Shown here: positions 1-15,935 of the stretch, one piece after another | Layout of the letters: each line of letters starts with the position of its first letter | Position numbering within the stretch: the stretch's first letter is position 1 | NCBI GenBank assembly: GCA_964058805.1 | Contig: CAXKVV010000321.1 | Span: 1 to 31,966 of the forward strand | Reading direction: 5' to 3' | Length of the DNA stretch: 31,966 nucleotides | Source: Schoenoplectus triqueter | Lineage: Eukaryota > Streptophyta > Magnoliopsida > Poales > Cyperaceae | Made by a program: the position numbers and the translations under genes | The notes under the pieces: generated by a model | Seen by the model: only the letters and a program-made list of their open reading frames with translations | The model's database searches: none | What the model was told of the DNA's origin: nothing

Positions 1-5282
<5,282 letters not shown>

Positions 5283-5495
5283 GTCAGATCGAAAAGCTCC
5301 AAAAGGGCTCCGATTGATAGATTGATCAAAAAAGAGATCCAAAACGGGGGCTGGTATCTGTCTGATCTATCCTTTTGGCCTTTCGCGATACAATTAACAG
5401 AGCAGAGAGCTTTGAGTGCGGGAATCAAGCACTGGTAAATATAAGGAGTTCGGTATGATGTACAGCGGTGCTAAGATAGGCTTAACCTGATCTGT

Positions 5496-5503
5496 CCACG
5501 TCA
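5496..5503 (-). promoter_or_regulatory. TGACGTGG bZIP-type motif upstream of AIM1
   Basis: On the minus strand this reads TGACGTGG, a hybrid of the C-box and G-box cores that plant bZIP factors bind. It lies about 215 bp upstream of the AIM1 start codon, between the gene and the hAT element. An AT-rich TATA-like stretch (CTTATATTTAC on the minus strand, near 5432-5443) lies closer to the gene. The motif is directly visible. Its use is inferred, and an 8-bp match can occur by chance. Confidence 0.35.
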
Positions 5504-5559
5504 GATATTTATCTTTTCTTTTTGTAATTCAATTGAAAAGACCGGAATATAGTCGAGGC

Positions 5560-6101
5560 TAGGGCTGCAAATGAATCGAACATGAACGAACTGACTTGTG
5601 TTTGAGTTTGATTTGAAATATATTTCGAACTAGTTTGATTTGAAATAGATAGGCAGTTTCGAACTCAAACCATTGTTTGAAATTTGATTTGTTAAATATT
5701 CGAACTGTTTGATTTGATTCGTAAATAGTTTGAAATAGAATTATTAGGTGAAAAAATTCCACAATTCATATCAAAATAACATAATCAAATATAAAAATAT
5801 CAATTTAATATAAACTCATACAAAACTAAAAGTTCATTCAACAAAAATTAATAAATTTTATATAAATTCATACTACTCAAAGTCTCAAACAATCAAATAA
5901 TTAATACAAATTAAAACAAAAATAGTTCGCGAACACATTTCGAACGAATTCACCATGGTTTGTGTTTGATTCGATATAATTTCGAATCGAATCAGTTTGA
6001 TTTGAAATTAATTTTGAACTATAATCGAACGAACTTTTTTCAAACTTTTTTCGAATCGAACACAAACGAACTACGAACTTCGAATATTTCTTGCAGCCCT
6101 A
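5560..6101. mobile_element. Non-autonomous hAT-superfamily transposon in the AIM1 5' flank
   Basis: The element begins TAGGGCTGCAA and ends TTGCAGCCCTA, an exact 11-bp terminal inverted repeat. It is flanked by a perfect 8-bp direct repeat GTCGAGGC (5552-5559 and 6102-6109). An 8-bp target-site duplication and TAGGG termini are typical of hAT transposons. The subterminal 120 bp on each side are dense in short CGAAC/TTCGAA motifs on both strands, as expected of transposase binding sites. The central 250 bp are AT-rich. The open frames inside are short and resemble no transposase, so an hAT transposase supplied elsewhere must have moved it. Total length is 542 bp. The intact duplication suggests a fairly recent insertion. 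Confidence 0.9.
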
Positions 6102-6109
6102 GTCGAGGC

Positions 6110-7389
6110 ACGAAAGCTTTGAATTGTTACTATTACTTTTGTCTTCTTTTTTTTCAGTAAAGATGGCTATCCATTTTTTAATTATCCATAAAGGATCCAT
6201 TCAGATTTCAAATGTTCATTTTCTTTTTATTAGACTTTTTTCACTTTCTATAAAATTCTAACTAATTCAATTAGCAACGAAGTATGGATCTTCGGTTAAA
6301 AATCTAGGAGGATAGAAGCTTGGGTTGTTATTTTATTCGTATTTCCTTCTATATTAATAAGTCGTTCAATAGTTTTATCCATTTCTTAGTTTTTACATTC
6401 TAATTTAAGGAGTAACGGGACATTGTTTTAAGTTATTGGTTGACCAATTGACTTCATATTATATTTGTTTAAAGTTACAAGAATTATAATTTTTCAAAGC
6501 ATTGTTCAGAGTAAGAAAATCATAAGAATATTCATAAATAACATCACCCATAAAAGATTACTAGTATCTTATCCTTGCTAGATTAAAAATGTATAAATAT
6601 AAAAATTCATATCTTCATGTGAAAAATAAGGAAATAAAAATAAAATAATTTAGTAACTAATGTAAATTTTAATCATGAATACATAATTAATGCAAAATAA
6701 ATGTAAGTTGAGAGAAAAGTTAACATTCAACGTTTAAAGAAAGTTAAAATTAATAATTGATGGCAATCTAAGAAAAAAAATAGAGCAATTGTACTCCTAA
6801 ATTATATATCATTTCGTATAATAAACAAAATTAAGAGAAAATTCTAACTTCAACAGAAATGGTCATAGAAGTAATAACATTATTTGATGAATAACTCAAT
6901 CCGATAAGTGATATTAGTTCTAAAAATTCAATAAAAAATATGAATTGTTACAGAATAAGAACACATATGTGCTTAATAAGGAGTGGAAATTTAACTATCA
7001 ACCAAATGCAACTATTATTATTCTATTACCATATGAGAAAGCCGAGTATAAATTGTATCAAAAATCCCGGTGTATGTTTGACTGACGAAATTTCTAACTA
7101 ACCCCTTCATAGTTTTCTCTATTTAAGATTAAAATTTTAAAATTTTCTGAGGTATTATGTGTTTAGTACTATGGCGATTTAAAAAAAAAAGATAAGTAAA
7201 GGTTTATATATTGAAAAATGGAGGTAAAAAGTCTATTTAAAATAAAAGGATTGACTTAAATAAACACACTCACTAGAAAACATTGCTAAGCAACCCCACT
7301 ATGACTATTCTATATTTCAAATAGACTTAGCTCTTGAAATATTTTTTCAAAACCACAATGGACTTGTTTAACATGACCGTCCTGTCTGG
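6110..7389. other. Gene-free AT-rich spacer
   Basis: No reading frame with protein-like composition and no clear repeat boundaries were found. Scattered poly-A/T tracts and stops occur in all frames. It probably consists of decayed transposon sequence, but nothing identifiable supports a specific family. Confidence 0.6.
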
Positions 7390-7763
7390 TACAAATTGGA
7401 GACGCGAAGAAAAAACTGAATTAGACTTTATCAAGTCAAGTAAGAAGTTTGAAACGTGTTTCTGGTTGTGAAGCTCAACAACCGCAAGCATAAAATAACA
7501 CTTCCCCAAGAGCGAACAATAGCTCTCAGATCCTTATCTAACGGCTGAAAAAGGCTGAGAAGTGAGAACTGAATCAGGTCGGTTTTCTTCTGGGAAAAGG
7601 CTGATCCATTATCCACACATTGCACGAGGCACGCTCCCACTGATCTGCTAACAAGATCGAACAGCAAACAGCTACGCGACTTGAGATTTGGATCGGAGTC
7701 GGAGCAAAATTCAATGCATTGTCTTGAAAAAACAAGTCGTTCACTCTTTCTTCTTAAATTCTT

Positions 7764-8082
7764 GGGTGTGTTTGGATGGATCCGGATCCACTGTCGCGCG
7801 GCACGGTGCGGCGCAGCATATAATCTGTTCGATCACTTCGAGATTCGTGTTAGTACTTTAAGATTTGAGTTAGCACAAATCTCGAAGTGATCGAACGGAC
7901 CACATGCTGCGTCGCACCGTACCGCGCGACAGCTGATCTGGTTCCGTATTTGGATGAGGGGTGGGTCAGTAAGAATAGTCACTAATTTAAGAGTTGTAGT
8001 AACTAAATTAATTTTTTGTTGAGTTAGTAAAATAGCCATTAATTTAATATTTTTGAAGAGTTATTTTTTTTTCATCCAAACA
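7764..8082. mobile_element. Older AT-rich MITE-like repeat hosting the hairpin element
   Basis: GGGTGTGTTTGGATG at the left and CATCCAAACA at the right form short inverted ends. The interior between them (after removing the hairpin) is AT-rich with partial inverted similarity around AGTAAC/GTTACT-type motifs. Starts of the GTGTTTGGAT type are common in plant MITEs. The right boundary is soft and no target-site duplication was found, so the family is not assigned. Confidence 0.35.
7779..7945. mobile_element. 167-bp near-palindromic hairpin element
   Basis: The whole segment folds on itself. The left arm holds CTGTCGCGCGGCACGGTGCG, then TTCGATCACTTCGAGATT. The right arm holds the complementary series in reverse, with a small loop near 7860. 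It is flanked by an 11-bp near-perfect direct repeat (GTGTTTGGATG at 7768-7778, GTATTTGGATG at 7946-7956; 10 of 11 match). A 9-11-bp duplication with long inverted arms suggests a Mutator-like foldback MITE. The GC-rich arms stand out sharply from the AT-rich surroundings. The open frames through it are products of the palindrome. Confidence 0.75.
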
Positions 8083-8289
8083 TAAAAATAGCAATAAAAA
8101 TAATAGCTAATTCAAAAAGTTGCTATTGTTTAGAAACTCCCTACTTCCTATCCGATTTCTAAATTAGAAATCATCACCTCAACGCTGGATTCACAAATAA
8201 TCAGCGTAAGAATAGAAATTCAGTAAAAACTAGCATTGAAGATGCTAGTCATATACAAATTGGAGACGCGAAGAATTTTCATATACATC

Positions 8290-9004
8290 TCACTCAATAT
8301 TTTAAACCAATAGGAGAATTTTCATCCATCGCTAACATTAGCAAAGTTTTTGAAAATCTCTCTCCATCGCTAAAATTAGCGGGTAGCTAATTTAATGTAT
8401 CATTTAGAATTTAATTTTTAATTTAACAATTTTTCTCCAATTTTTTTTAAATTAAAAATTCTTACCATATATTCTTCTCCACTCCTTCCTCCCATCTTTT
8501 GAATTTTCTCACTCAGCCACCTCTTTCTTTCATTCTTCTCAGAATTTCCTCTTTCAATCCTCTATATTACATTTTAGAAACTCTATCCTCTTTTTAGACA
8601 AAAATAACTTTATATTACCTTGATTTTTCAAATAAAAAAAAGTTAAAAAAACTATCAAAAAAGGATATTTTTTAACATAAAAATATATTACTATTATTTT
8701 TTTGGTATGATGTAGAATATTACTATATTGTAAGGTGCATGATATATATGAGTGTTAATATAAATACTCCATTACAATAATTATCACCTCTTTCTTTCAT
8801 TCAACTCAAAAATTAAAATGATAACTGACACTTAAGATTTAGAAACTTATGAGAAACTCCCATATGCAATATTCTAGAATGTCATTTCTCAAGTTTTTGT
8901 ATTTTCTATAAAAAAAATTATTTGGCGAGGTAGATAAAATTTAAGAAATGATTTTATTATTTGAAATATCATCTTCTTTTTTATTTTTTATTTTCAATGA
9001 AAGT
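8290..9004. other. Gene-free AT-rich spacer with a short CCATCGCTAA repeat
   Basis: Two related short units, CCATCGCTAACATTAGC (near 8326) and CCATCGCTAAAATTAGC (near 8365), occur about 40 bp apart. Each contains the small palindrome GCTAA..TTAGC. The rest is AT-rich, with no frame or element boundary that I can support. Confidence 0.5.
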
Positions 9005-9285
9005 CAGTGGCGGAGACACATTTGGATAGGGGGCCACTGACCTCCTGAATTTTTTTTTTTAAAATAGACTTGTGATTTATTTATTTTTTTAAATATATTT
9101 GATTCTAATAAAAAATATAAAAATATGCTCTACCCTAAAAATATTTTTAAAAATACATCTAAAATAGACTTTCATTATAAAAAATATAAAAATATACTTA
9201 ACTTTCAAAATAATTATAATATTATATTTTTAAAGTCTTTTTTTTTACCCCATCATGAGGGCTGGCTCACCCCCGACCGAAGTTG
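9005..9285. mobile_element. Degenerate GTGGCGGAG-type AT-rich repeat
   Basis: The left end GTCAGTGGCGGAGAC is followed by GGGGGCCACTGACC, then a poly-T/A-rich interior with repeated AAAATATAAAAATAT motifs. The right end is GAGGGCTGGCTCACCCCCGAC. This matches the general look of a common plant repeat type that starts GTGGCGGAGCCAG and ends with the inverse. The right end is decayed. A similar end in inverse orientation occurs near 10885-10925. The superfamily is not determined. Confidence 0.4.
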
Positions 9286-11690
9286 GCAATTATTTTTTCA
9301 GTTTTCAATTTTTGGGACCTGGTGGGATTAAAAATCTGCATAGTTATTATGAACAAGATATTAAAATTTAATATAATTTCTAACATCCCAGCTATATTCA
9401 GAAGGTGATTAATCTATACATCAATACATGAACCCAATTTATTTGTTTATTTTAAAAAAAATTGAGTACAACCGGCTCTGGAGATGGAAATTCAAATTCC
9501 CGCGTTGAAAATTGTTGCTCAAATATATATATATATATTTTTGTTAAAGCTAGACTTAAACCGTCCAGATTTTTTTTTAGTAAGAAATTGCTTCGAAGCT
9601 CCTGAACACTTTCCCAGGATATATCTTTTAGATTTTCCTCACTACTTGATGAAAGCTCCTGCACGTTGACTCTGTTAATACTTTATTGACTGTGTCAAAA
9701 TTAATACTAAATATTGGGTCTTGCTCTTTCATATTTAGAAATTAGATTGAATTATTGGTCTAGCTTATTTCAGTTGCCAAATGTCTAATCACAATCATTG
9801 AGTCTTCGGTCATTTCTTCCTTTTTATAGGTTCATCCAAGTTCGTGATTCTGGAAACATTGTTTAAAAATTCGACGTTCAGGTATAATACGGATATAATT
9901 TGGAAATAGTTTATTTCATATAATATAAATAAAATATATATTATAATGGTAAAATATTAAAAATATATGAAAACTATAAAAATTCATATAAAATAATATA
10001 TAATGTGTTTTTGACTAATAATTCACGAATAAAACGTTTTTTTGACGAATTATTCTTGAAACATCCGGCTATGGGTGAAAAATGGATAATTCGTGAATAT
10101 TGTTATTATGGGTTCATCCGCCCGGCACATTCCATGAATCTCAGGAAGAGCGATACTTTGTTAATAATTATATTGCTATAAGGTGTAAATAATTCTGATT
10201 TTTTTTTCTTTTTTATGTTTATGTACTCACATCAAAACTTGTGATCACACTTATCAATGAAATTTGAGGGCTTAACCCTCATTTTGTCTAAAAAAATAAT
10301 TACTTGTATACCAATAATATATTCAATGAGAAAGTTAAGATGTTTTTCAATATATAAATCTAAGGAAAATAGTTTTACTTGAAATTGCAAATTTGCGTGT
10401 GCGGATTTTGATGTGCACGAAAAAGTTTAAAATTGTATAGAGTTTACTTTTTTTGACACATTAAAAATTTTGTACAAAGATCACCCTTCTGATTACATCA
10501 AAATTGTTTTCTGTACATGAATAAATATTTTCAATGCATCAAAATTCATACAGACTGCACAAAAAGGTGCACATTTGAGGTTTGTAACGATTTCTCTGGG
10601 TCAAGATAAGTGTGAATTACGTACAAGATTTCAATGCGACAAAAAAAGGGGTAATGTGCAATTGTGCATTGTTCAGTTTTTTTTAGTAAATACATTTTTT
10701 TTCCTGTGTGAATTCAGAACTTTTGTGCTATAACTCTGATCAGAATTTTAATATAGAAGTGCCGAGATATAAATTTATGTCATTAAAGTATTAAAATTAA
10801 TAAATTAAATAGATAATATATATTATAAAATAAAAATATATGATAAATTTTAATTTATCAATATATAACTCGTGCGAAATTGAAGGAGAATGGCCCTCCA
10901 ACCCCTTGTCTCCGTCCTTGACCTTGACGAACATTACATTAAATTAATAATAATGCAAATGACCCTCCAAGGGAAATATAAACAGAATCATACGAAATGA
11001 TAATACAAAGCTACTTGTCATTCACGGCAGGGAAAACAAATCTAATTTTTAATGTATTTATATTTTTGATTATAAATTTATTGCGAGACTAAATTGCTTT
11101 CTATATGACTAGATCCAGGTAAATTGATGAACAATTATACTTGTATACATGATGTAAGTGGTGATGTCATCAAAGGAATGTCAGATGGAAGGTCATGATA
11201 GTTAACAGAAGTCTATTAATTTCAGTCTTTCAGACTGTCAGGAGTTCAAAATAAACAAATCATAGAAAAACCTCCACATCTGTCACATTTGGTAGAAACT
11301 ACCAGACAATATCTATATTATTATAACTTTGGATTCCATTTGATAAATCTGGCATATTAAAGTTTAAAGTTTAAGTGGAGTAAAAATCAAAACATGATTT
11401 GATAGCAGTATATGATAAAAAATACAAATCAGAGGATTTGCAAAATTTGACTGCGCTCTCCCCTCATAGACTCCCAATAAACTTCATTTGTTTATTTTTA
11501 TTTTTATTTCTAAACAAATCATAATCTCTCTCTTAAGCCACATTGTATCTGGATCTCTTTCACATTGTTAGATTCACATTTTTACTATTTTTAAGGCAGA
11601 ACGTGCAAAAAATCAAATAGATTACTATTTATTCACACTCCTAGGTACAATGCTCTTCGGATGAATTAAGTACTTAATTATTAAATCAAA
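9286..11690. other. Gene-free AT-rich region with decayed repeat fragments
   Basis: A single inverted GGCGGAGAC-type end sits near 10885-10925 (CCTCCAACCCCTTGTCTCCG). At 9840-10130 there is a stretch with recurring ATTCACGAAT/ATTCGTGAAT motifs that looks like a degraded element. At 10240-10300 a segment ending in TCTAAAAAAA resembles a retroposon tail but is too short to assign. No protein-like frame was seen. Confidence 0.4.
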
Positions 11691-11703
11691 GGATAAATAT
11701 TAG

Positions 11704-12938
11704 AGTCCCCGCTCCTTTATCCCCAAATTTTATCCTCATTGACTACTTTCTATTTTTGACTAGATGTTGAATTCAAATACATCTTTTTGGTAATATGACT
11801 GCACAACAAGCATGACGGATGCGTCTCTTTGTGTAGAACTTAAATTTCAAATTCTTTTTTGGATCTCTCTTAAAAAGTCGCTTCTCTGTTTATTTACACC
11901 GTCAATAATTTTTTTCTCAAATTGATTTAAAACATCCCAACATTATGCGGATCTGTTCTTCATCTTCCAATTTAATTTCGTTCTACTCATGTTTTTTTTC
12001 ATTTTCTTTATTTTCCTCCACACTGCTCTATTGTTTGACCATATTGATAATCGTTGTTTGTTGATTTTAGACAATAAGATTGATAATAGCATTTGTTATT
12101 CTATTGCAAATTATTGTAAGTTTTGATTTGTTTTCTTATACCGTACAAATAGATTCTTTGGAGTTTATTTATTATATTTTTATGATGTGTTGCTCTCTAC
12201 AAAACTTAATTGACTAGGAATTCAATATCTCTTTTTCGTTTTCAACTAGTGAATTGCGGTTTTCGATTTGAAATATTTTATTGAAATTAGATGTCAAAAG
12301 ACTTTGCCCATCTTTTATTCTAGTTCAAAGTGCAACAAAGTCTAAATTATCATGTTAATCGGTATAAATAGTTTTGATTATCAAAAGGCCGCGCGTCAAA
12401 CTATATACAAGATGTTGTATACCAACACATTTGCTATTTTCTATGTGTAAATTGTCATAAAAATTAGTATAAATTGGACGTTAGAAGAAACGAGGAACCT
12501 ATGCATGTGTCGTATCTAATCTATTGTACATGCAAATATAAATAGTATTTTTAATCCACATATCTGTTCTTACACGTTTTTTTACAGGTGTTTGTATATA
12601 TATTTACGGGGTTAATGATTAATATAAATAGAATATGCGGTTAGAAATGACATGCTTCAGCGAGACCATGTCGCTCTATAAAAATGATCAGTATGGCTAA
12701 CATGTTGACAGTTATAGTTTTATTACAACACATATAAATAAAGTGAACTGCTATAAGAATAAATATAAATTACCATTATAAAACATGTAAATAACATAAG
12801 ATGTATATATAAATAGTGTCGAGAAAGAGTTGAAGAGGCGCGTTAGTCAAGAGACTTTTTATCGTCGAGTCGCTGACCATTGGGTTTGACGCTGACGGTC
12901 AATTTGGGGATTTTTATGGGGATAAAAGATTGGGGACT
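11704..12938. mobile_element. 1.2-kb element with terminal inverted repeats
   Basis: The left end AGTCCCCGCTCCTTTATCCCCA (11704-11725) pairs with the inverse of the right end (12917-12938), 19 of 22 positions matching. Similarity continues to a shared ATTGAC on the inner side, about 41 bp in all. The flanks AATATTAG and ATTATCAG match at 6 of 8 positions, a possible decayed 8-bp target duplication. The interior has no transposase-like frame, so it would be non-autonomous. This is compatible with hAT or Mutator-like DNA transposons. The boundaries are good; the family is uncertain. Confidence 0.5.
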
Positions 12939-13700
12939 ATTATCAGCCTCCTAAATCAAATTATACAAAATGCTAAGGGTGCGATCTGATCTTCAATCGG
13001 ATGAAAAACCACCATTGATCGTCATCGGGCTGAAGTGGATGGTGCCAGATGGAATTGGAAGAGGGTAGGAAGATAAAAGGAAAAAAAAAGAGTAAAGGAG
13101 AAATGGGCCTCCGCCCAGAAAAAGAAAAGAAAGAAAATAAAAAGAAATAAAGTCCAATTAATCTTGGCCCAAAACACAAAAATTGTAAAGTGTTAATTAA
13201 AGCCTAAAAATAAAAATCTCGAATCTCGTAATTAACTTTGTTAATCTCGGTCTAATTCCAATCAAAACCCAAAATTTCCGATAAATATAAAAATATAAAA
13301 TTAATTTAAGGTCTTCCCAAGCTCTAAATTTGATGAAATTTATTTCTAAATCTTCTAAATTTTACGAAGAATTTTATAATGCCAAAATACTAATTTTTGA
13401 TAGTTTAAAATTTTAAATGATAGTAAAAAGTCTTTATCACAACAATAGTGAATCAATTTTTTTTTAATAAACTCATTACTTTTGCTTAATAATTTTTCTT
13501 TTATTTTCTCAGAATTCATAAGAGCAAACCTTTTTTTTACTTACAAATGCCTTATTAAATACTCTCTTCAAAATCAAAACAAACAGACATTGATTTCTTT
13601 TAGAAAAAAAACAAGTAAAAATATATAATAATGATAATAATTGTGAATATTCTTTAAACATGCTCTTTTCAAATAAGCAAGATAAATGAAATAAGATGTA
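12939..13700. other. Gene-free segment, locally purine-rich
   Basis: Positions 12960-13190 are less AT-rich than their surroundings and contain GATCGTCATCGGGC and a long A/G-rich run (13067-13150). Then comes plain AT-rich DNA. It could be a remnant of an LTR or untranslated region, but no boundaries, primer site or coding frame were found. Confidence 0.4.
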
Positions 13701-13719
13701 AATATCCTCTAAAAACTAA

Positions 13720-14275
13720 AATTCAAGCTTATTGTGATTAATATTAATTTTCAAATCAAAATAAATACAAGATTTAGTAAAAAATAAATCGAATTAAACA
13801 TAAAATAAATTCAAATCAGCTTCAAATTAAATTATATCAAACCAAAAAATTAAATCAAATAAAATCCAAGTTAAATGAAACCAAATTATATATAAGTTAA
13901 ATTCGAATTAAATAAACTTAAGTCAAATCAAACTCAAATCAAAACTAATTCAAATCCAATTAAACCCAAACAAATCAAATTCAAGTCAAATTAAAAAATC
14001 ACATTAAATCCAAGTCAAATTAAAATCAAATCAAAGCAAAACCAAGTCAAATCTTATTTTTATTAAATATAAAATCAGATCAAATCGAATAAAAAATCAA
14101 ACTAAACCATATTCAAAATCAAATGAAAACAAATTAAATTTAAGTCAAATTTAAATCAAATCAAATCTAAATCCAAAATCAAATCAAATTCAAATGAAAT
14201 GAAAGCAAATGTAACTAGGCTTAAATTAAATGAAATCAAACTTGAATCAAATTTAAGTCAAATCAAGTCAAATTC
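13720..14275. repeat. Degenerate A-rich array of (AA)TCAAAT-type units
   Basis: Over about 550 bp the sequence is built almost entirely from short variants such as AAATCAAATCAAA, CAAGTCAAATT and AAATTCAAAT. The unit is roughly 5-10 bases and drifts. The plus strand is very A-rich with almost no G apart from AAG. This looks like an old expanded microsatellite. No coding potential is visible. Confidence 0.75.
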
Positions 14276-14371
14276 TCCTTATTTAGTGATAAGAACTTTA
14301 TAGGTTCACCGATCCTTGATTCCGAACTGGTATAATGCTTCATGTGTCAACATCATGTGTACTGATGTTTG

Positions 14372-14495
14372 CAATGGTTTGTGCTGTTTTTTTTAAATCC
14401 AAAGCTCATAGATATAGGCTACCTCTAAAAGTTCAATGGTTTGTGCTGCTATTAATCCAAAAGGCTCACAGGTGTAGGCTATCTCTAAAAATTCC
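14372..14495. repeat. 62-bp tandem duplication
   Basis: CAATGGTTTGTGCTG starts at 14372 and again at 14434. Each copy continues through AATCCAAA, a GCTCA(T/C)AG block and TAGGCTA(C/T)CTCTAAAA. The copies are roughly 80-85 percent alike with small indels. There is no recognised gene around it. Confidence 0.8.
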
Positions 14496-15224
14496 CTCCT
14501 TTTGCCATCATCTTTTCTGTATTTTATAGCCATCATTTAATATTTTCTTAGTAGGTATTTACTTTTTCTTTCTTAATCAAAGGTGTTTCGAAATTAGTAG
14601 CTCAGAATAATTAACAATAAAGTTTGCATCAATTTAAATCTAGAAAACTCTATAATATTTAAAATCTTTAAACGTGAATTTTAAATTCATAAGATATTCC
14701 TCCAATGCACACTTAAAGAAATCTATGTGTCATTTTTCCATTTATATCACATGATGTGTGTTGTGTCGTAAACAAATATTTAATATTTCTCACTCTACAT
14801 AAACAAGAAATGGGAAAAATAAAATTGACATGCACCATATACGAATTAATATAATAACATGGAAACACTTACAATAAATTATTAAATATCTTTTAAGATA
14901 TTGGAAAAAAATGATAAAAAATAATATTTGAAAGATAATGACTTAAATAAACTTTTAATCTTCCGGTATTCATACTAATCATTGAATCAACCACTTTTTT
15001 GCAGTGTTATAACCAATGAATAGGTTAATGGCATTAATTGTTGCATAAATTTATTCATCAGTAACACAAAATATACATTCAAAATATAGCTAACTTTAGT
15101 CGTATATGTATATAACATGATTATACGTTCATACAATTGTCCACATGCTGAATTCAGCCATATTCTAATACTTTTAGACGTGTGTGGATAAACAATAATG
15201 TTATTCTAGAAAAGTAAGCATGCT

Positions 15225-15228
<4 letters not shown>
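14496..15228. other. Gene-free AT-rich spacer
   Basis: Nothing beyond AT-rich unique-looking sequence was seen: no protein-like frame, no element ends. Confidence 0.5.

Positions 15229-15280
<52 letters not shown>
15229..15280. repeat. (AT)n followed by (AG)n microsatellite
   Basis: About 16 AT units run directly into about 10 AG units. The compound microsatellite abuts the left end of the long-inverted-repeat MITE and may be part of, or expanded from, its terminus. Confidence 0.95.
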
Positions 15281-15680
15281 TGAAGCTATGATGTTTCGTG
15301 AAATATAAATTTTTTTATGTTTTATGTTCATATTTTAAATTTAAAAATCTAAATTGTCGATCCAAATCATTGAACGTGATCTTCATATTAAAATATCTTT
15401 GAAGATTAAATTTTATATTTTTTATATATTTTTTTTATTTTTTAGATGAGTACAAATTTATTGATCTAATGATTTCTGGACCATAAAAAATTAGTAATTT
15501 TGTACCTACCTAAAAATAGAAAAAAAAAATTCAAAAAAAAATATAAAATTTGATCTCCAAAGATATTTTAATAAGAAGATCATGTTCAACGATTTGGATT
15601 AGTCGTATGAACTTTCAAATTCAAGATGTGGATGTGAACACGAGAGATTTTGTGCTTCGCGAAACGCCATAACCTTATGT
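15281..15680. mobile_element. Long-inverted-repeat MITE (about 400 bp)
   Basis: The left arm (15281-15470) and right arm (15480-15680) are inverse copies along almost their full length. GCTATGATGTTTCGTGAA pairs with the inverse of TTCGCGAAACGCCATAACC. ATCCAAATCATTGAACGTG pairs with CATGTTCAACGATTTGGAT. ATTAAAATATCTTTGAAGAT pairs with ATCTCCAAAGATATTTTAAT. Similarity runs into the centre near 15475. There is no coding frame. TA-rich flanks on both sides fit a TA target, as in Tc1/mariner-derived MITEs, but the AT microsatellite hides the exact duplication. Confidence 0.75.
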
Positions 15681-15935
15681 GTGTATATATAATGATTTGC
15701 TAAAATTAGATATGCGCTTATTAACTATTTTCATTCTCGTTTCCCGATTCCTTATTAATTATTGAGCAAACTGTTTATAGTTTTTAGAAAATTACCTTAT
15801 AAACTATAATATAAGTGAGGAGATGATATTTGTAACCCAATCGCTAATTATGAACACTACTCTTGTGCAAATTCTAATTTTCACATACAAAGTTTGAGAA
15901 GGGCAGAAATCTCGAACTTTTAGAGAGGTGTTCGC

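Larger units (their letters stand above)
7390..8275. repeat. Exact 22-bp direct repeat at 7390-7411 and 8254-8275
   Basis: The same 22 bases, beginning TACAAATTGG and ending AGACGCGAAGAA, occur at both positions 864 bp apart. The second copy is itself bracketed by a 9-bp direct repeat TCATATACA (8249-8257 and 8279-8287). This looks like a small templated patch copied from the first site during double-strand-break repair, rather than a mobile-element end. There is no coding content. Confidence 0.75.

Noticed and set aside
5559..6160. Open frames of about 66 codons on both strands
   Set aside because: They lie in the hAT element's repetitive TTCGAA/CGAAC ends and have low-complexity Asn/Phe-rich translations.
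7681..8039. Two open frames with similar RAARCGAA / RAVRCDAA peptides on opposite strands
   Set aside because: They mirror each other because they read the two arms of the 167-bp palindrome.
10240..10300. Possible LINE 3' tail ending in an A-run
   Set aside because: Only a short A-run and generic context; no reverse-transcriptase frame and no target duplication.
13720..14275. CRISPR-like or satellite array
   Set aside because: Units are short, drifting and unspaced. This is a plant nuclear sequence, and no regular repeat-spacer structure exists.
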